Below are positions 9,141-18,700 of a stretch of 64,000 nt of DNA, piece after piece; position 1 is the first letter of the stretch; every line of letters starts with the position of its first letter. Both the position numbers and the translations under genes were made by a program. The notes beneath the pieces were generated by a model that did no database searches, had not been told where the DNA came from, and saw only the letters and a program-made list of their open reading frames with translations. The DNA lies in the NCBI GenBank assembly GCA_902583575.1, contig CACHWY010000002.1, positions 1 to 64,000 of the forward strand, in the 5' to 3' direction. Origin of the DNA: an uncultured SAR86 cluster bacterium. Lineage in GTDB: Bacteria > Pseudomonadota > Gammaproteobacteria > Magnimaribacterales > D2472.

Positions 9141-10280
9141 ATGAAGATTTTACATATTATTTCTGGATTAAAAGGAGGAGGTGCTGAAAATATTTTGTAT
9201 CGTTTGTGCCAGCACGATAAAGAACACAGACATGTGATAATTTCTCTTACTGACTCTCAAGATGATGGAATGTTGCCTAATAAAGAATATGTTTCAGTTC
9301 ATAAACTTAATTTTTCAAATAGAAAGATAAATCTATTTGAATTATTTAAACTTTATAAACACATTAAGCAAATAAAGCCAGACGTTGTCCAAACTTGGAT
9401 GATTCATGCTGATATGATCGGGGGTATTGTAGCTAGATTGGCTGGAGTGAATAATATCTTTTGGAGTGTGCATTACACTAATTTAGTAAAAGGTAAATCA
9501 AAAAGATTAACAATTTTATTAACCAAAATTAATGCATTTCTATCATATTTTATACCAAAAAAAATTATTTATTGCGCTGAAAAATCTAGAGAAGTTCAGG
9601 AATCACTTGGTTTTAAAAAAACAAAAGGTGTGGTTGTGCAAAATGGTTATGATGTTGAGAGTTTCATTCAAAATACTTCTTTAGGTTCAAAATTTCGCAA
9701 TGAGTTAGATATTCATCCAGAAGCTTTCGTCATTGGACATGTTGGAAGTTATCATCCTCTCAAAGATCAGGCTAATTTGGTTAAAGCATTGACTCTTTTA
9801 GATCAAAGAGGATTTAACTTTTATGCAGTATTTGCTGGAACCAATCTTGATAATAATAATAACAGTTTAGTTTCTCTAATAAAGCATAAAGGATTGAGTA
9901 ATCGGGTTCATTTATTAGGAAGAAGAAACGATATCCCATCAATTATGAATGGTATAGATTTATTTATACTCTCATCAGAATCTGAAGCATTCCCAAATGT
10001 TCTAAATGAAGCTATGGCATGTGGAACACCATGTGTATCAACAGACGTGGGGGACGCGTCACTTATTTTGGGTGATACAGGATGGATTGTGCCTTCAAAA
10101 GATTCAGAATCATTATATAGCTCGGTAATTAAAGCAGCTCAAGAAAAGGAATCAAATCATAGATCATGGTTGCAAAGGAGCATTGCATGTCGCCAAAGAA
10201 TTGTTCAAAAATTTAGTCTTGAGAAAATGGTAAAAAAATATAAAGAGGTATGGATGAATGTTAAGAAGCATGCAGTTTAA
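9141..10280 (+). CDS. Glycosyltransferase family 4 (GT-B)
   Basis: About 379 residues from the ATG at 9141. The protein begins MKILHIISGLKGGGAE, the glycine-rich N-terminus of GT4 enzymes, and has the family's C-terminal donor-site region ILSSESEAFPNVLNEAMACG with the EX7E-type glutamates. I prefer 9141 over an ATG at 9123 (which overlaps the preceding stop), because AAGGA sits 6 bases before it and the product then starts at the conserved strand. It adds a sugar from a nucleotide donor to the growing lipid-linked unit at the inner membrane. Donor and acceptor are unknown. Confidence 0.85.
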   Translation: MKILHIISGLKGGGAENILYRLCQHDKEHRHVIISLTDSQDDGMLPNKEYVSVHKLNFSNRKINLFELFKLYKHIKQIKPDVVQTWMIHADMIGGIVARLAGVNNIFWSVHYTNLVKGKSKRLTILLTKINAFLSYFIPKKIIYCAEKSREVQESLGFKKTKGVVVQNGYDVESFIQNTSLGSKFRNELDIHPEAFVIGHVGSYHPLKDQANLVKALTLLDQRGFNFYAVFAGTNLDNNNNSLVSLIKHKGLSNRVHLLGRRNDIPSIMNGIDLFILSSESEAFPNVLNEAMACGTPCVSTDVGDASLILGDTGWIVPSKDSESLYSSVIKAAQEKESNHRSWLQRSIACRQRIVQKFSLEKMVKKYKEVWMNVKKHAV

Positions 10281-10365
10281 AACAATTCCAATTATTGTTA
10301 CTAAAAGAATTAGCATCAATGTTTTTGATATACTTCGTTCAACTAAAGTGAATAAAATTCTATAG
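10258..10365 (+). CDS. Possible small ORF of 35 residues
   Basis: An ATG-started frame overlaps the end of the preceding glycosyltransferase by 23 bases and ends with TAG immediately before the ATG of the Wzy-like gene. The product starts MLRSMQFKTIPIIVTKRI and is basic and moderately hydrophobic. I recognise no family. It may be a translated coupler between the two genes, a decayed remnant, or chance. The main argument for it is that it exactly fills the only gap in this part of the cluster. Confidence 0.22.
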   Translation: MLRSMQFKTIPIIVTKRISINVFDILRSTKVNKIL

Positions 10366-11487
10366 ATGTTTTTTTACGACATTCCAAATCTACTAGTAAT
10401 ATTAATTTTAATAGCTGCGTCTTTCAGAATGGGCTTAATACCATTATGGCTATCATTTTTTTTAGGGGTGTTTGCTTTAACTCCTTTTTTTCTTAATGAT
10501 GTACTTTTTCCTGCAACTTATATGCCTGATCAATTTGCATATTATGACAGGGTTCATGATATTCGTTCTCAAGGAATCATTTCTGGGTTGTTTAATATAG
10601 ATTCTGATTTTAATGTCAAGATGTTGGTTTCTAACTGGTTGTTAGCTATTATTCCTTTGCCTTATGTAGAAACAATTAAAAGCTTAGGTTTTTTTAATAG
10701 ATTGATAGCCACTGCCTTAACAATTTGGCTTTATTCATCTAAAAATTTACGTGGCTGGCCTCTTATATTTGTTTTATTTTATCCAAGTTTTCTTCTATAC
10801 AGCTCGTTGGCTCTCAGAGACATATTAGTACTAGTATTTATGATAGTCCCAGTAATTCTTTTCATAGAGAATCGCAGATTACTTGCATTAATTGTTTCTT
10901 CGCCCTTATTTTTTATCAAGTTTCAAAATTTTTTCTTAATACTTATTTTTTTTGTAGTTCATCTTTACTATTCAAGGGGCTCGATTTTTTACAGATATAG
11001 ATATATGTTTTTAATTATTGTTGTAGGCGGATTGACTCCTTTTATAATGGAAATCATTAAGTTATTAGATTTCTATAGGTGGGCATTATTTTATGAAGAT
11101 GGAGGATTGTTTAGTGATTATGTTCCAATAAAAACTTTTAGTGAATTCATGGTTATAGCTCTTCAATCAGCCCCTTATTTCTTAATGAAGCCATTTCCAT
11201 GGGAGGCAAGTAATTTTTTACAGCTTATCCAAAGTATAGAAAATATTTTTATATTTGCTGTTTTAGCTTTTATGTTCTTTAAAGCATCATCGATTGACAA
11301 AAAAATCACTATTAAATGGTTGGTATATATCATTGCAGCATTTAGTATTTATGGCTTAGTTGTTTTCAACTTTGGAACAGCTGTTCGTTATAAATTTCCT
11401 TTTATTTTGATTGTCATTATAGGGATGGCTTACGAACTATATTTAAAACATGGTAAATTAATTTTAAACAAGGAAAGTAAAAATTAA
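10366..11487 (+). CDS. Polytopic membrane protein, probable Wzy/EpsG-like O-antigen polymerase
   Basis: 373 residues, mostly hydrophobic, with about nine to ten membrane segments and a large loop after the first two (region around YMPDQFAYYDRVHDIRSQG). A glycan-cluster membrane protein of this size with an acidic/aromatic loop is typical of Wzy and EpsG polymerases, which join repeat units on the periplasmic face. Sequence conservation in Wzy is very poor, so the call rests on topology and on its position among glycosyltransferases, a Wzz-like gene and a flippase. A membrane acyltransferase is possible, but its hallmark histidine motif is not seen. Confidence 0.62.
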   Translation: MFFYDIPNLLVILILIAASFRMGLIPLWLSFFLGVFALTPFFLNDVLFPATYMPDQFAYYDRVHDIRSQGIISGLFNIDSDFNVKMLVSNWLLAIIPLPYVETIKSLGFFNRLIATALTIWLYSSKNLRGWPLIFVLFYPSFLLYSSLALRDILVLVFMIVPVILFIENRRLLALIVSSPLFFIKFQNFFLILIFFVVHLYYSRGSIFYRYRYMFLIIVVGGLTPFIMEIIKLLDFYRWALFYEDGGLFSDYVPIKTFSEFMVIALQSAPYFLMKPFPWEASNFLQLIQSIENIFIFAVLAFMFFKASSIDKKITIKWLVYIIAAFSIYGLVVFNFGTAVRYKFPFILIVIIGMAYELYLKHGKLILNKESKN

Positions 11488-11526
11488 GAATTAGAGCTTG
11501 ATTTGATTTATAAAAGGAAAATATAA

Positions 11527-13446
11527 ATGTGTGGAATAGCCGGTTATCTAGGAAGAACTCCAAATCCAATTATTTGTTTAAATAAAATGGCTGAGGCAAT
11601 CAACCACCGCGGACCAGATAACTCAGGAAATTGGGTTGATGAAAGTGAAGGAATTGGTTTTGCACACGCTAGGTTATCTATTCTTGATTTAAGTTCAGCA
11701 GGCCATCAACCCATGCACTCAGTTTCAAAGAATTTTGTCATAATATTTAATGGTGAAATATATAACCATTTGGCTCTTCGATCAGAATTAGATTCTATCA
11801 ATCAAAGATATTGGCATGGACACTCTGATACAGAAACACTTTTGGCTGCTATTGAAGAATGGGGCTTAGATAGAACATTAAAAAAGGCTAAAGGGATGTT
11901 TGCAATTGCTTTATGGAATAAGAATAATAAAAATTTGTCTTTAGCTTGTGATCGAGTTGGTGAGAAACCAATTTATTACGGATGGGTAAACAATCAATTT
12001 GTATTTGCATCTGAGCTAAAGGCTATAAAAAAATTTCCCAAATTTAAAAATTCAATAGATCGAAGTTCATTGGCTTTATTCTTAAGACTAAATTCTATAC
12101 CTGCACCATATTCAATATATAAAGATATATATAAGGTAGAACCTGGCCAAATTATTCGTCTTGAAGCAGGCTCAAAGAAAGTTAAAAAGCATAACTTTTG
12201 GTCAATTGAAGAAGTTTATAATAAAGGTAGTATGAATCAGTTTTCTTTTTCGTCATCAGAGGCTGTAAATAAACTTGAAAGTGTTTTATCAAATGCAGTT
12301 TCTTCACAAATGCAGTCTGATGTACCTTTGGGAGCTTTTTTATCAGGAGGAATAGATTCCAGTACAGTTGTTGCTTTAATGCAATCTTTTTCTAATAACA
12401 AAGTAAACACATTTACTATTGGCTTTAATGCAAAAGAGTTCGATGAAGCTAAGCATGCTGGAATGGTAGCCAAACACCTAGGGACCAATCATTTTGAAAA
12501 ATATGTTACTGAAGGTGATGCATTAGATGTCATCCCCAATATACCTTATATTTATGATGAGCCTTTTGCCGATTCTTCACAGATACCAACATATTTGGTT
12601 TCAAAGTTTGCTAAGCAAAAAGTTACTGTTGCTCTTTCTGGAGATGCAGGTGATGAGCTCTTTGGGGGGTATAACCGTTATGTTTACGGGGGAAAAATAT
12701 TTAATAAGGTTGTTAAAGCACCTATTTTTATGAAGAAATTAATGTCTCAAACTATTTTTAGTATGACAGAAGAAAAGTGGGACAGTATATTAGGAGGGTT
12801 GACTAATAAACGTTTTGCTAATATCGGTCATAAACTTCACAAAGTTGGCAATGTTCTTTCTTCCAAATCAATCCGTGATTTACATTTTAAATTAGTTTCT
12901 CAAATCTATAATCCATCAGATTGGCTGATAAATGCAAAAGAGCATAAAACATTATTAAATGATGATACTGAACGTTTTGAAGAATTAAATCCTGTTGAGC
13001 AGATGATGGCCTACGATTTAATAACTTATTTGCCAACTGACATATTAACCAAAGTTGATAGGGCAGCCATGTCAGTTTCTCTTGAAACTAGAGTCCCATT
13101 TTTAGATCCAGAAGTCATTAAATTTTGTGCATCATTGCCAATGGAATTTAAAATTAGAAACGGCGTCACTAAATGGGCACTTCGAGAGGTCCTTTATAAA
13201 CATGTACCTAAAGATTTAATCGAAAGACCAAAAATGGGTTTTGGCGTTCCGTTGTCTGAATGGCTTCGAGGACCATTAAAAGACTGGGCTGAATCCTTGT
13301 TAGATGAAAAACGTTTACATCAAGAAGGTTTTTTTAATGTAGAATTCGTACGAAGTAAATGGTTAGAACATTTAAGTGGTAAGCGAAATTGGCATCACCA
13401 ATTATGGAATGTTTTGATGTTTCAAGCTTGGCTTGAGAAGAATTAA
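11527..13446 (+). CDS. Glutamine-hydrolysing asparagine synthetase-type amidotransferase (WbpS-like)
   Basis: 639 residues. Cys2 of MCGIAGYLG is the glutaminase nucleophile of the class II amidotransferase domain (about 1-200); the synthetase domain has the PP-loop SGGIDSS at about 273-279. It ends 20 bases before a nucleotide-sugar dehydrogenase that makes a uronic acid. In Pseudomonas aeruginosa O6, the AsnB-like WbpS is linked to the same dehydrogenase/epimerase pair and to amidated GalNAcA. By analogy this enzyme probably amidates a uronic acid rather than aspartate. A second AsnB-type gene lies at 45850-47550. Confidence 0.85.
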   Translation: MCGIAGYLGRTPNPIICLNKMAEAINHRGPDNSGNWVDESEGIGFAHARLSILDLSSAGHQPMHSVSKNFVIIFNGEIYNHLALRSELDSINQRYWHGHSDTETLLAAIEEWGLDRTLKKAKGMFAIALWNKNNKNLSLACDRVGEKPIYYGWVNNQFVFASELKAIKKFPKFKNSIDRSSLALFLRLNSIPAPYSIYKDIYKVEPGQIIRLEAGSKKVKKHNFWSIEEVYNKGSMNQFSFSSSEAVNKLESVLSNAVSSQMQSDVPLGAFLSGGIDSSTVVALMQSFSNNKVNTFTIGFNAKEFDEAKHAGMVAKHLGTNHFEKYVTEGDALDVIPNIPYIYDEPFADSSQIPTYLVSKFAKQKVTVALSGDAGDELFGGYNRYVYGGKIFNKVVKAPIFMKKLMSQTIFSMTEEKWDSILGGLTNKRFANIGHKLHKVGNVLSSKSIRDLHFKLVSQIYNPSDWLINAKEHKTLLNDDTERFEELNPVEQMMAYDLITYLPTDILTKVDRAAMSVSLETRVPFLDPEVIKFCASLPMEFKIRNGVTKWALREVLYKHVPKDLIERPKMGFGVPLSEWLRGPLKDWAESLLDEKRLHQEGFFNVEFVRSKWLEHLSGKRNWHHQLWNVLMFQAWLEKN

Positions 13447-13466
13447 TTAATTTATGAGGATAACTT

Positions 13467-14741
13467 ATGCAGCTTAATGATATATCAATAGCAGTAGTAG
13501 GCTTGGGATATGTTGGTTTGCCCCTTGCAGTTGAGTTTGGTCGTAAACGAAAGGTTATTGGTTTTGATACTAATGATGTGAGGATCAAAGAATTGAATGA
13601 AGGTCTAGATAGAACTCTCGAGACAACAGATAAAGAATTAAATGATGCCGTATATCTTAGCTATACAAATAATATAGAAGATTTAAGAGATTGTAATATT
13701 TATATTATTACTGTGCCTACACCAATTGATCATGATAAAAATCCTGACCTTACTCCTTTAGTAAAAGCAAGCAAGGGGATAGGATCTATTTTAAAAACTG
13801 GTGACATTGTTATTTACGAATCTACTGTATATCCTGGTGCTACAGAAGAGATTTGTGTTCCAATTCTAGAAGAACAATCCGGTCTCTTATTTAATAATGA
13901 TTTTTTCTGTGGATATTCTCCTGAACGAATAAACCCAGGTGACAAAGATCATCGAATAACAACTATTAGAAAAGTTACCTCAGGATCAACTCCTGAAATT
14001 GCAAAAAAAATTGATAAGCTTTATCAAGAGATTATTACTGAAGGAACTTATATGGCAAATAGTATAAAAGTTGCTGAAGCTGCAAAAGTAATTGAAAACA
14101 CTCAAAGAGATGTAAACATAGCTTTAATTAATGAATTGTCTCTAATTTTTAATGAATTAGATATTGATACAGAATCAGTGCTTGAGGCAGCTGGCACAAA
14201 GTGGAATTTCCTACCATTTCGCCCTGGTCTTGTTGGAGGACATTGTATTGGAGTTGATCCATATTACCTCACTCATAAGGCATTAGAGGTTGGTTATAAT
14301 CCAGAGATGATCCTAGCCGGTAGAAGAATAAACGATAACATGAGTTTTTTTATTGCAGAACAAGTATCAAAGTTGATGACTAAGAAAGACATAAGTATAA
14401 ATGGATCAAACATTTTGATGATGGGATTAGCTTTTAAAGAAAATTGTCCAGATATTCGAAATACAAAAGTAGTGGATTTAATTAAAGAATTAAATAACTT
14501 TGATTGTAGCGTAGATGTTTATGATCCTTGGGTTGACAAACTTGAGGCAATGCATGAGTACAATATTGAGCTTATTAATGCTCCAACAAAAGGAAAATAT
14601 GATGCAATAGTTATAGCAGTTGCTCATGATAAATTTAAAGATTACTCTCCAAATGAAATAAAAGACTTTGGTAAAGATAATCACGTAATTTATGATATTA
14701 AATATTTATTAAGTGCTGATCATGTTGATGGAAGACTTTAA
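13467..14741 (+). CDS. tviB: Nucleotide-sugar dehydrogenase, TviB/WbpO-like (UDP-HexNAc 6-dehydrogenase)
   Basis: 424 residues, the usual length for TviB/WbpO. It oxidises the C6 alcohol of UDP-GlcNAc or UDP-GalNAc to a carboxylate with two NAD+. The NAD-binding start [17 protein letters not shown] is at about 9-25 and the catalytic cysteine lies in [11 protein letters not shown] (about Cys260). The next gene starts directly after its stop and is the matching 4-epimerase, the same pairing as tviB-tviC and wbpO-wbpP. The product is probably UDP-N-acetylgalactosaminuronic acid. UDP-glucose dehydrogenase is less likely because of the pairing. Confidence 0.88.
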   Translation: MQLNDISIAVVGLGYVGLPLAVEFGRKRKVIGFDTNDVRIKELNEGLDRTLETTDKELNDAVYLSYTNNIEDLRDCNIYIITVPTPIDHDKNPDLTPLVKASKGIGSILKTGDIVIYESTVYPGATEEICVPILEEQSGLLFNNDFFCGYSPERINPGDKDHRITTIRKVTSGSTPEIAKKIDKLYQEIITEGTYMANSIKVAEAAKVIENTQRDVNIALINELSLIFNELDIDTESVLEAAGTKWNFLPFRPGLVGGHCIGVDPYYLTHKALEVGYNPEMILAGRRINDNMSFFIAEQVSKLMTKKDISINGSNILMMGLAFKENCPDIRNTKVVDLIKELNNFDCSVDVYDPWVDKLEAMHEYNIELINAPTKGKYDAIVIAVAHDKFKDYSPNEIKDFGKDNHVIYDIKYLLSADHVDGRL

Positions 14742-15782
14742 ATGACAAAATATGAGGAATTACAAGAATATTTAAAAAACAATCAATCCACATGGTTAAT
14801 TAGTGGTGTTGCTGGTTTTATTGGATCAAATTTACTTGAAAAATTACTTGTGTTAAATCAAAAGGTTATAGGTTTAGATAGCTTTGATACTGGCTATCAA
14901 AAAAATATTGATGAGGCAATTCTTGATGCTAACGAAATTGTAGGAAAAGATGTAAGTAATAATTTTAAATTTATAAAAGGTGACATTAAGTCCTTTAATG
15001 ATTGCAAACAAGCTTGTAATGGCGTTGATTATGTTCTTCATCAGGCCGCACTTGGTTCTGTACCTAGATCAATTGAAGATCCTATCAGTACCAATGAAGC
15101 AAATATTGATGGATTTATTAACATGTTGGTAGCAAGCAAGGATTCGAAAGTTAAAAGATTTGTATATGCAGCATCAAGCTCTTCATATGGTGATAATGCT
15201 GATCTACCAAAAGTTGAGAATATGATTGGCAACCCTTTAAGCCCATACGCTGTTACGAAACTTGTTAATGAGTACTATGCAAGTGTTTTTGCAAAAAATT
15301 ATGACTTCAAAACTATTGGTTTAAGATATTTTAATATCTTTGGTAAAAGACAAGATCCAAATGGAGCTTATGCAGCGGTAATACCCAAGTGGATATCATC
15401 TATTTTAAATAAAGATAGTGTTTATATAAATGGTGATGGAGAAACAAGCAGGGATTTCTGTTACATAGATAATGCAGTGCAAACTAATATATTGGCTGCT
15501 ATGACCGAAAACAGTGAAGCTACAGATCAAGTTTATAATGTAGCCTTAAATGATAGAACTAGTCTAAATGAACTTTATAGAATGATTGAGGATAGCTTAA
15601 TAAAAAATGTGAAAGGATTGGAAAAGAAAGAACCAATTTACAGAGATTTTAGACCTGGAGATGTCAGACATTCACAAGCAAGTATAGATAAGGCAAAAGA
15701 ACTTTTGGAATACGAACCCCAGTTTAGAATTGCCGAAGGACTTAATGAAGCAATAGGCTGGTATATTAATTCATTAAAATAA
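14742..15782 (+). CDS. tviC: UDP-N-acetylglucosamine 4-epimerase, TviC/WbpP-like
   Basis: 346 residues, matching TviC/WbpP length. It is an extended SDR: the NAD loop GVAGFIGSN begins at about residue 22 and the catalytic YAVTK is at about 169-173. Its start ATG abuts the tviB stop. The N-terminal extension ([20 protein letters not shown]) before the Rossmann fold is typical of this subgroup rather than GalE. It interconverts UDP-GlcNAc and UDP-GalNAc (or their uronic acids) in the cytoplasm. Confidence 0.88.
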   Translation: MTKYEELQEYLKNNQSTWLISGVAGFIGSNLLEKLLVLNQKVIGLDSFDTGYQKNIDEAILDANEIVGKDVSNNFKFIKGDIKSFNDCKQACNGVDYVLHQAALGSVPRSIEDPISTNEANIDGFINMLVASKDSKVKRFVYAASSSSYGDNADLPKVENMIGNPLSPYAVTKLVNEYYASVFAKNYDFKTIGLRYFNIFGKRQDPNGAYAAVIPKWISSILNKDSVYINGDGETSRDFCYIDNAVQTNILAAMTENSEATDQVYNVALNDRTSLNELYRMIEDSLIKNVKGLEKKEPIYRDFRPGDVRHSQASIDKAKELLEYEPQFRIAEGLNEAIGWYINSLK

Positions 15783-15849
15783 ATATGGTAGTTATAATGG
15801 TCTTTCTAAATAAAATTTACTTAAGATGTATTCCGATTAAAAAGTTAAA

Positions 15850-16692
15850 ATGAATAATCAAGATAAAAATACTGTTGATGGTTTTGGTGATGAATGGTCA
15901 AGATTTGATCAATCTAACTTGCCTGATGCTGAACAACATCTCTTATTTGAAGAATATTTTTCTGTGTTTCCATGGAGTGATATTTCTAAAGAATCTATAG
16001 GATTTGATTTGGGTTGTGGTACTGGTAGATGGGCGAAATCAGTTGCTCCAAAAGTAAAGAAACTTATTTGTATTGATCCTAGCAATGCTCTAGATATCGC
16101 GAAAAAAAACTTATCAAGTTTTGATAACTGTGAATTTTACAGTGCGACAGTAGACAAAATTCCAATGGAAGATAATAGTATGGACTTTGGTTATTCGTTG
16201 GGAGTTCTTCATCATGTCCCAGATACAGCTCTAGGAATTAAACAATGTGTTGATAAGTTAAAACATGGAGCTCCATTTTTACTTTACTTATATTATCGTT
16301 TTGATAATCGTCCAATTTGGTTCAGATTTATTTGGCATGTGACGGATTTATTAAGAAGAGTTATATCAAAAATGCCATATGGATTAAGATATTTCTCAAG
16401 TCAAATCATTGCTTTTTTTGTTTATTTCCCCCTAGCCAGAACGGCATTTTTAATAGAAAAATTAAATATTAATGTTAGTAATTTCCCATTAAGTTCATAT
16501 AAAAATCTCAGTTTTTATACTATGAGAACAGATGCGTTAGACCGATTTGGTACAAGACTGGAACAGCGTTTTACAAGGGATGAAATAAAACAAATGATGC
16601 ATAATGCTGGTCTTGAAAACATTAGATTCTCAAATTCAAAACCATTTTGGGTTGCTATGGGTTTTAAGAGCAGTAAAAACTCTAATGCTTAA
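15850..16692 (+). CDS. Class I SAM-dependent methyltransferase
   Basis: 280 residues. The SAM-binding motif GFDLGCGTGRWAKSV is at about 50-65, followed by CIDPS (motif II) and the GYSLGVLHHV stretch (about 117-126), all standard for the Methyltransf_11 group. A basic, aromatic middle region (about 150-210) may contact membranes or lipid-linked glycan. Placed between the epimerase and a GT4 gene, it probably methylates a sugar of the repeat unit. Quinone or small-molecule methyltransferase activity cannot be excluded. Confidence 0.8.
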   Translation: MNNQDKNTVDGFGDEWSRFDQSNLPDAEQHLLFEEYFSVFPWSDISKESIGFDLGCGTGRWAKSVAPKVKKLICIDPSNALDIAKKNLSSFDNCEFYSATVDKIPMEDNSMDFGYSLGVLHHVPDTALGIKQCVDKLKHGAPFLLYLYYRFDNRPIWFRFIWHVTDLLRRVISKMPYGLRYFSSQIIAFFVYFPLARTAFLIEKLNINVSNFPLSSYKNLSFYTMRTDALDRFGTRLEQRFTRDEIKQMMHNAGLENIRFSNSKPFWVAMGFKSSKNSNA

Positions 16693-16775
16693 AATGATTT
16701 TTATCTTTTACCAAATATTGTTAATTAAAGATCAAAAAAGTTAATATTAATTAAAAATATTTTAAGGTTCAATAG

Positions 16776-17879
16776 ATGAAAATATTAATTCTTGGCACTG
16801 TTCCTAATGATTTATTAAATTTTAGATCTGAGCTTATAAAGGATATTCTAAAAAAAGGTAATGAAGTTATTGCTTCATCTTCAAAATTAGATCCTGATTC
16901 AGCAAGTCATATGAATGAACTAGGCATAACTTATGAATCAATATTTCTTAATAGACATGGCTTAAGTTTAAGGGGGGATATCAAAACGTTAGCTGATTTA
17001 TTTAAATTAATTAAAAAGCAAAATCCTAATCTAGTTTTAGCTCATGGCATAAAATTAGTCATATGGGGAGGAATTTCTGCAAGAATAAGGAAAATACCTT
17101 TTTTTGCTTTAATCACAGGGCTTGGCTTTGCATTTCAAGGAACAACATTTAGAAGAAAACTTTTAACAAGATTGGTTTCTTTTTTATATAGAATTGCTTT
17201 AAAAAATTCAAAAGCTGTCATTTTTCAAAATGAAGATAACAGAAAAATTTTTATTGATAAAAATATCGTTAGCCCCTCAAAAACACATATTGTTAATGGT
17301 TCCGGTGTTGATATTAATAAATATAACTTTACACAAATACCAGAATCAAACTTAAGTTTTTTGTTAGTTTCTCGTTTACTTGGTGAGAAAGGTTTAAGAG
17401 AATATGCTGAAGCAGCAAAGATTGTAAAAGAAAAATTTCCAGAAGTTGAATTTAAAATTGTTGGTACTCAAGATAAGTCTCTGGATGCAATTTCAATCGA
17501 TGAAGTAAAGAGCTGGTCAGAATACGTTGATTATGTGGGGTCAACCAATGATGTAAGACCTTATATAAAAAAATGTCATGTATATGTTTTGCCATCTTAT
17601 CATGAGGGATTGCCGCGAAGTACTCTTGAAGCAATGTCAATGGGACGTCCTATTCTTACAACAAGTGCATCAGGATGCAAAGAAACAGTTGATGAGAATA
17701 TAAATGGATTTTTGGTACCAGTTGGATCTTCAAAAGAGCTTGCAAACAGAATGATTTGGTTTATTAAGAATAGAGATGAAATAAAAAGCATGGGAGAACA
17801 AAGTAGAAAAATCGTAGAAAAAAGATTTGATGTACGAAAAGTCAACCAAGAAATGTTAAAAATACTAGAAATTAACTAA
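16776..17879 (+). CDS. Glycosyltransferase family 4 (GT-B)
   Basis: 367 residues starting MKILILGTVPNDLLNFRSEL. The C-terminal half has LLVSRLLGEKGLREY and the donor-site region LPSYHEGLPRSTLEAMSMG with its two glutamates. This pattern resembles PglA/WbpH-type enzymes of O-antigen clusters that add a GalNAc-type sugar. It is the last glycosyltransferase of the first cluster. The sugar specificity is not readable from sequence. Confidence 0.85.
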   Translation: MKILILGTVPNDLLNFRSELIKDILKKGNEVIASSSKLDPDSASHMNELGITYESIFLNRHGLSLRGDIKTLADLFKLIKKQNPNLVLAHGIKLVIWGGISARIRKIPFFALITGLGFAFQGTTFRRKLLTRLVSFLYRIALKNSKAVIFQNEDNRKIFIDKNIVSPSKTHIVNGSGVDINKYNFTQIPESNLSFLLVSRLLGEKGLREYAEAAKIVKEKFPEVEFKIVGTQDKSLDAISIDEVKSWSEYVDYVGSTNDVRPYIKKCHVYVLPSYHEGLPRSTLEAMSMGRPILTTSASGCKETVDENINGFLVPVGSSKELANRMIWFIKNRDEIKSMGEQSRKIVEKRFDVRKVNQEMLKILEIN

Positions 17880-17892
17880 ATCTAACTATGCA

Positions 17893-17925
17893 AACGAATT
17901 TTCATGAATTTTTGAAAAATTTGTT
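17893..17925 (+). terminator. AT-rich inverted repeat after the glycan cluster, weak terminator candidate
   Basis: A ten-base arm at 17893-17902 pairs with 17916-17925, with one G-T wobble and a 13-base loop, 14 bases after the stop of the last glycosyltransferase. It lacks GC pairs and a T-run after the stem, so termination is uncertain. Confidence 0.3.
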
Positions 17926-17988
17926 AATTGTTGATGGGGATTTGATTGCGGTTTATTATAAGCGCCTAATAAAAAAAATTTACAACAA

Positions 17989-18696
17989 ATGAATATCCAA
18001 GAATATTGGCATGACATAGATTCACGATTAGAACAGCTTATAGAACATGGGTTTGTAAAACTTCCATCTCTTAAAGAGTTTAATCTTGATTTTGTTGCCT
18101 CAGATATTTCTGATGAGATGGGATCGCTTACATTTAAAGAGTTAGGATCCCACCATAAAAATTTTTTGCAAGATTTGTCTATTGAAGAATACTTAACTCC
18201 AAAATTACATAATATTGCTAAAGATCTTTTTAGTTATAAAGGCGATTTATCTAACCAATATCATATTGCAAGAAAAGTTGAACCTGGAAACTCAAAAGAG
18301 ATGTTTCGAGCTCATTTTGATTCACACCTATTTACAATGGTTCTGCCTCTAAAAATTCCTGAAACAGCTCAAGATGGAACAGCAGGAGATCTTATTTATT
18401 TTCCATATGCCAGAAAAGTTCCAACTAATGAAATTTCTAACTTTATTGGAAAAGCCTACTATAAAAAATTTGCTTCCAAAGAAGGAATGGAAAAATTTTC
18501 TTCGAACCATCAAAAAAGAATTGATAACTTCAAAGATTATCGACCATTACTTTTTGTGGGTAACACAACTTTACATACGAATTTTCCAGTTTCCTTAGGA
18601 TGCTCTAGTTACCGACTGACCTTATTAGCCCATTTTTTTGATCCATCTCCAAAGTATGGAGTAGGTGGTTTATTGCGACTTCTTAGAAATAGATAA
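17989..18696 (+). CDS. Hypothetical protein, possible 2-oxoglutarate/Fe(II) oxygenase fold
   Basis: 235 residues. AHFDSHLF (about 105-112) supplies an HxD pair, and the C-terminal stretch LHTNFPVSLGCSSYRLTLL supplies a later histidine and an arginine spaced as in jelly-roll 2OG/Fe(II) oxygenases. The remainder is not familiar. It lies between the glycan cluster and pdxH with about 110 bases of noncoding sequence upstream, so it probably starts a new transcript. The function could be hydroxylation of a small molecule or surface component; this is inference from a few residues. Confidence 0.6.
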   Translation: MNIQEYWHDIDSRLEQLIEHGFVKLPSLKEFNLDFVASDISDEMGSLTFKELGSHHKNFLQDLSIEEYLTPKLHNIAKDLFSYKGDLSNQYHIARKVEPGNSKEMFRAHFDSHLFTMVLPLKIPETAQDGTAGDLIYFPYARKVPTNEISNFIGKAYYKKFASKEGMEKFSSNHQKRIDNFKDYRPLLFVGNTTLHTNFPVSLGCSSYRLTLLAHFFDPSPKYGVGGLLRLLRNR

Positions 18697-18700
18697 CTTA

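Noticed and set aside
15796-15852. An 18-codon ORF before the methyltransferase gene
   Set aside because: Too short, no family resemblance and no ribosome-binding site.
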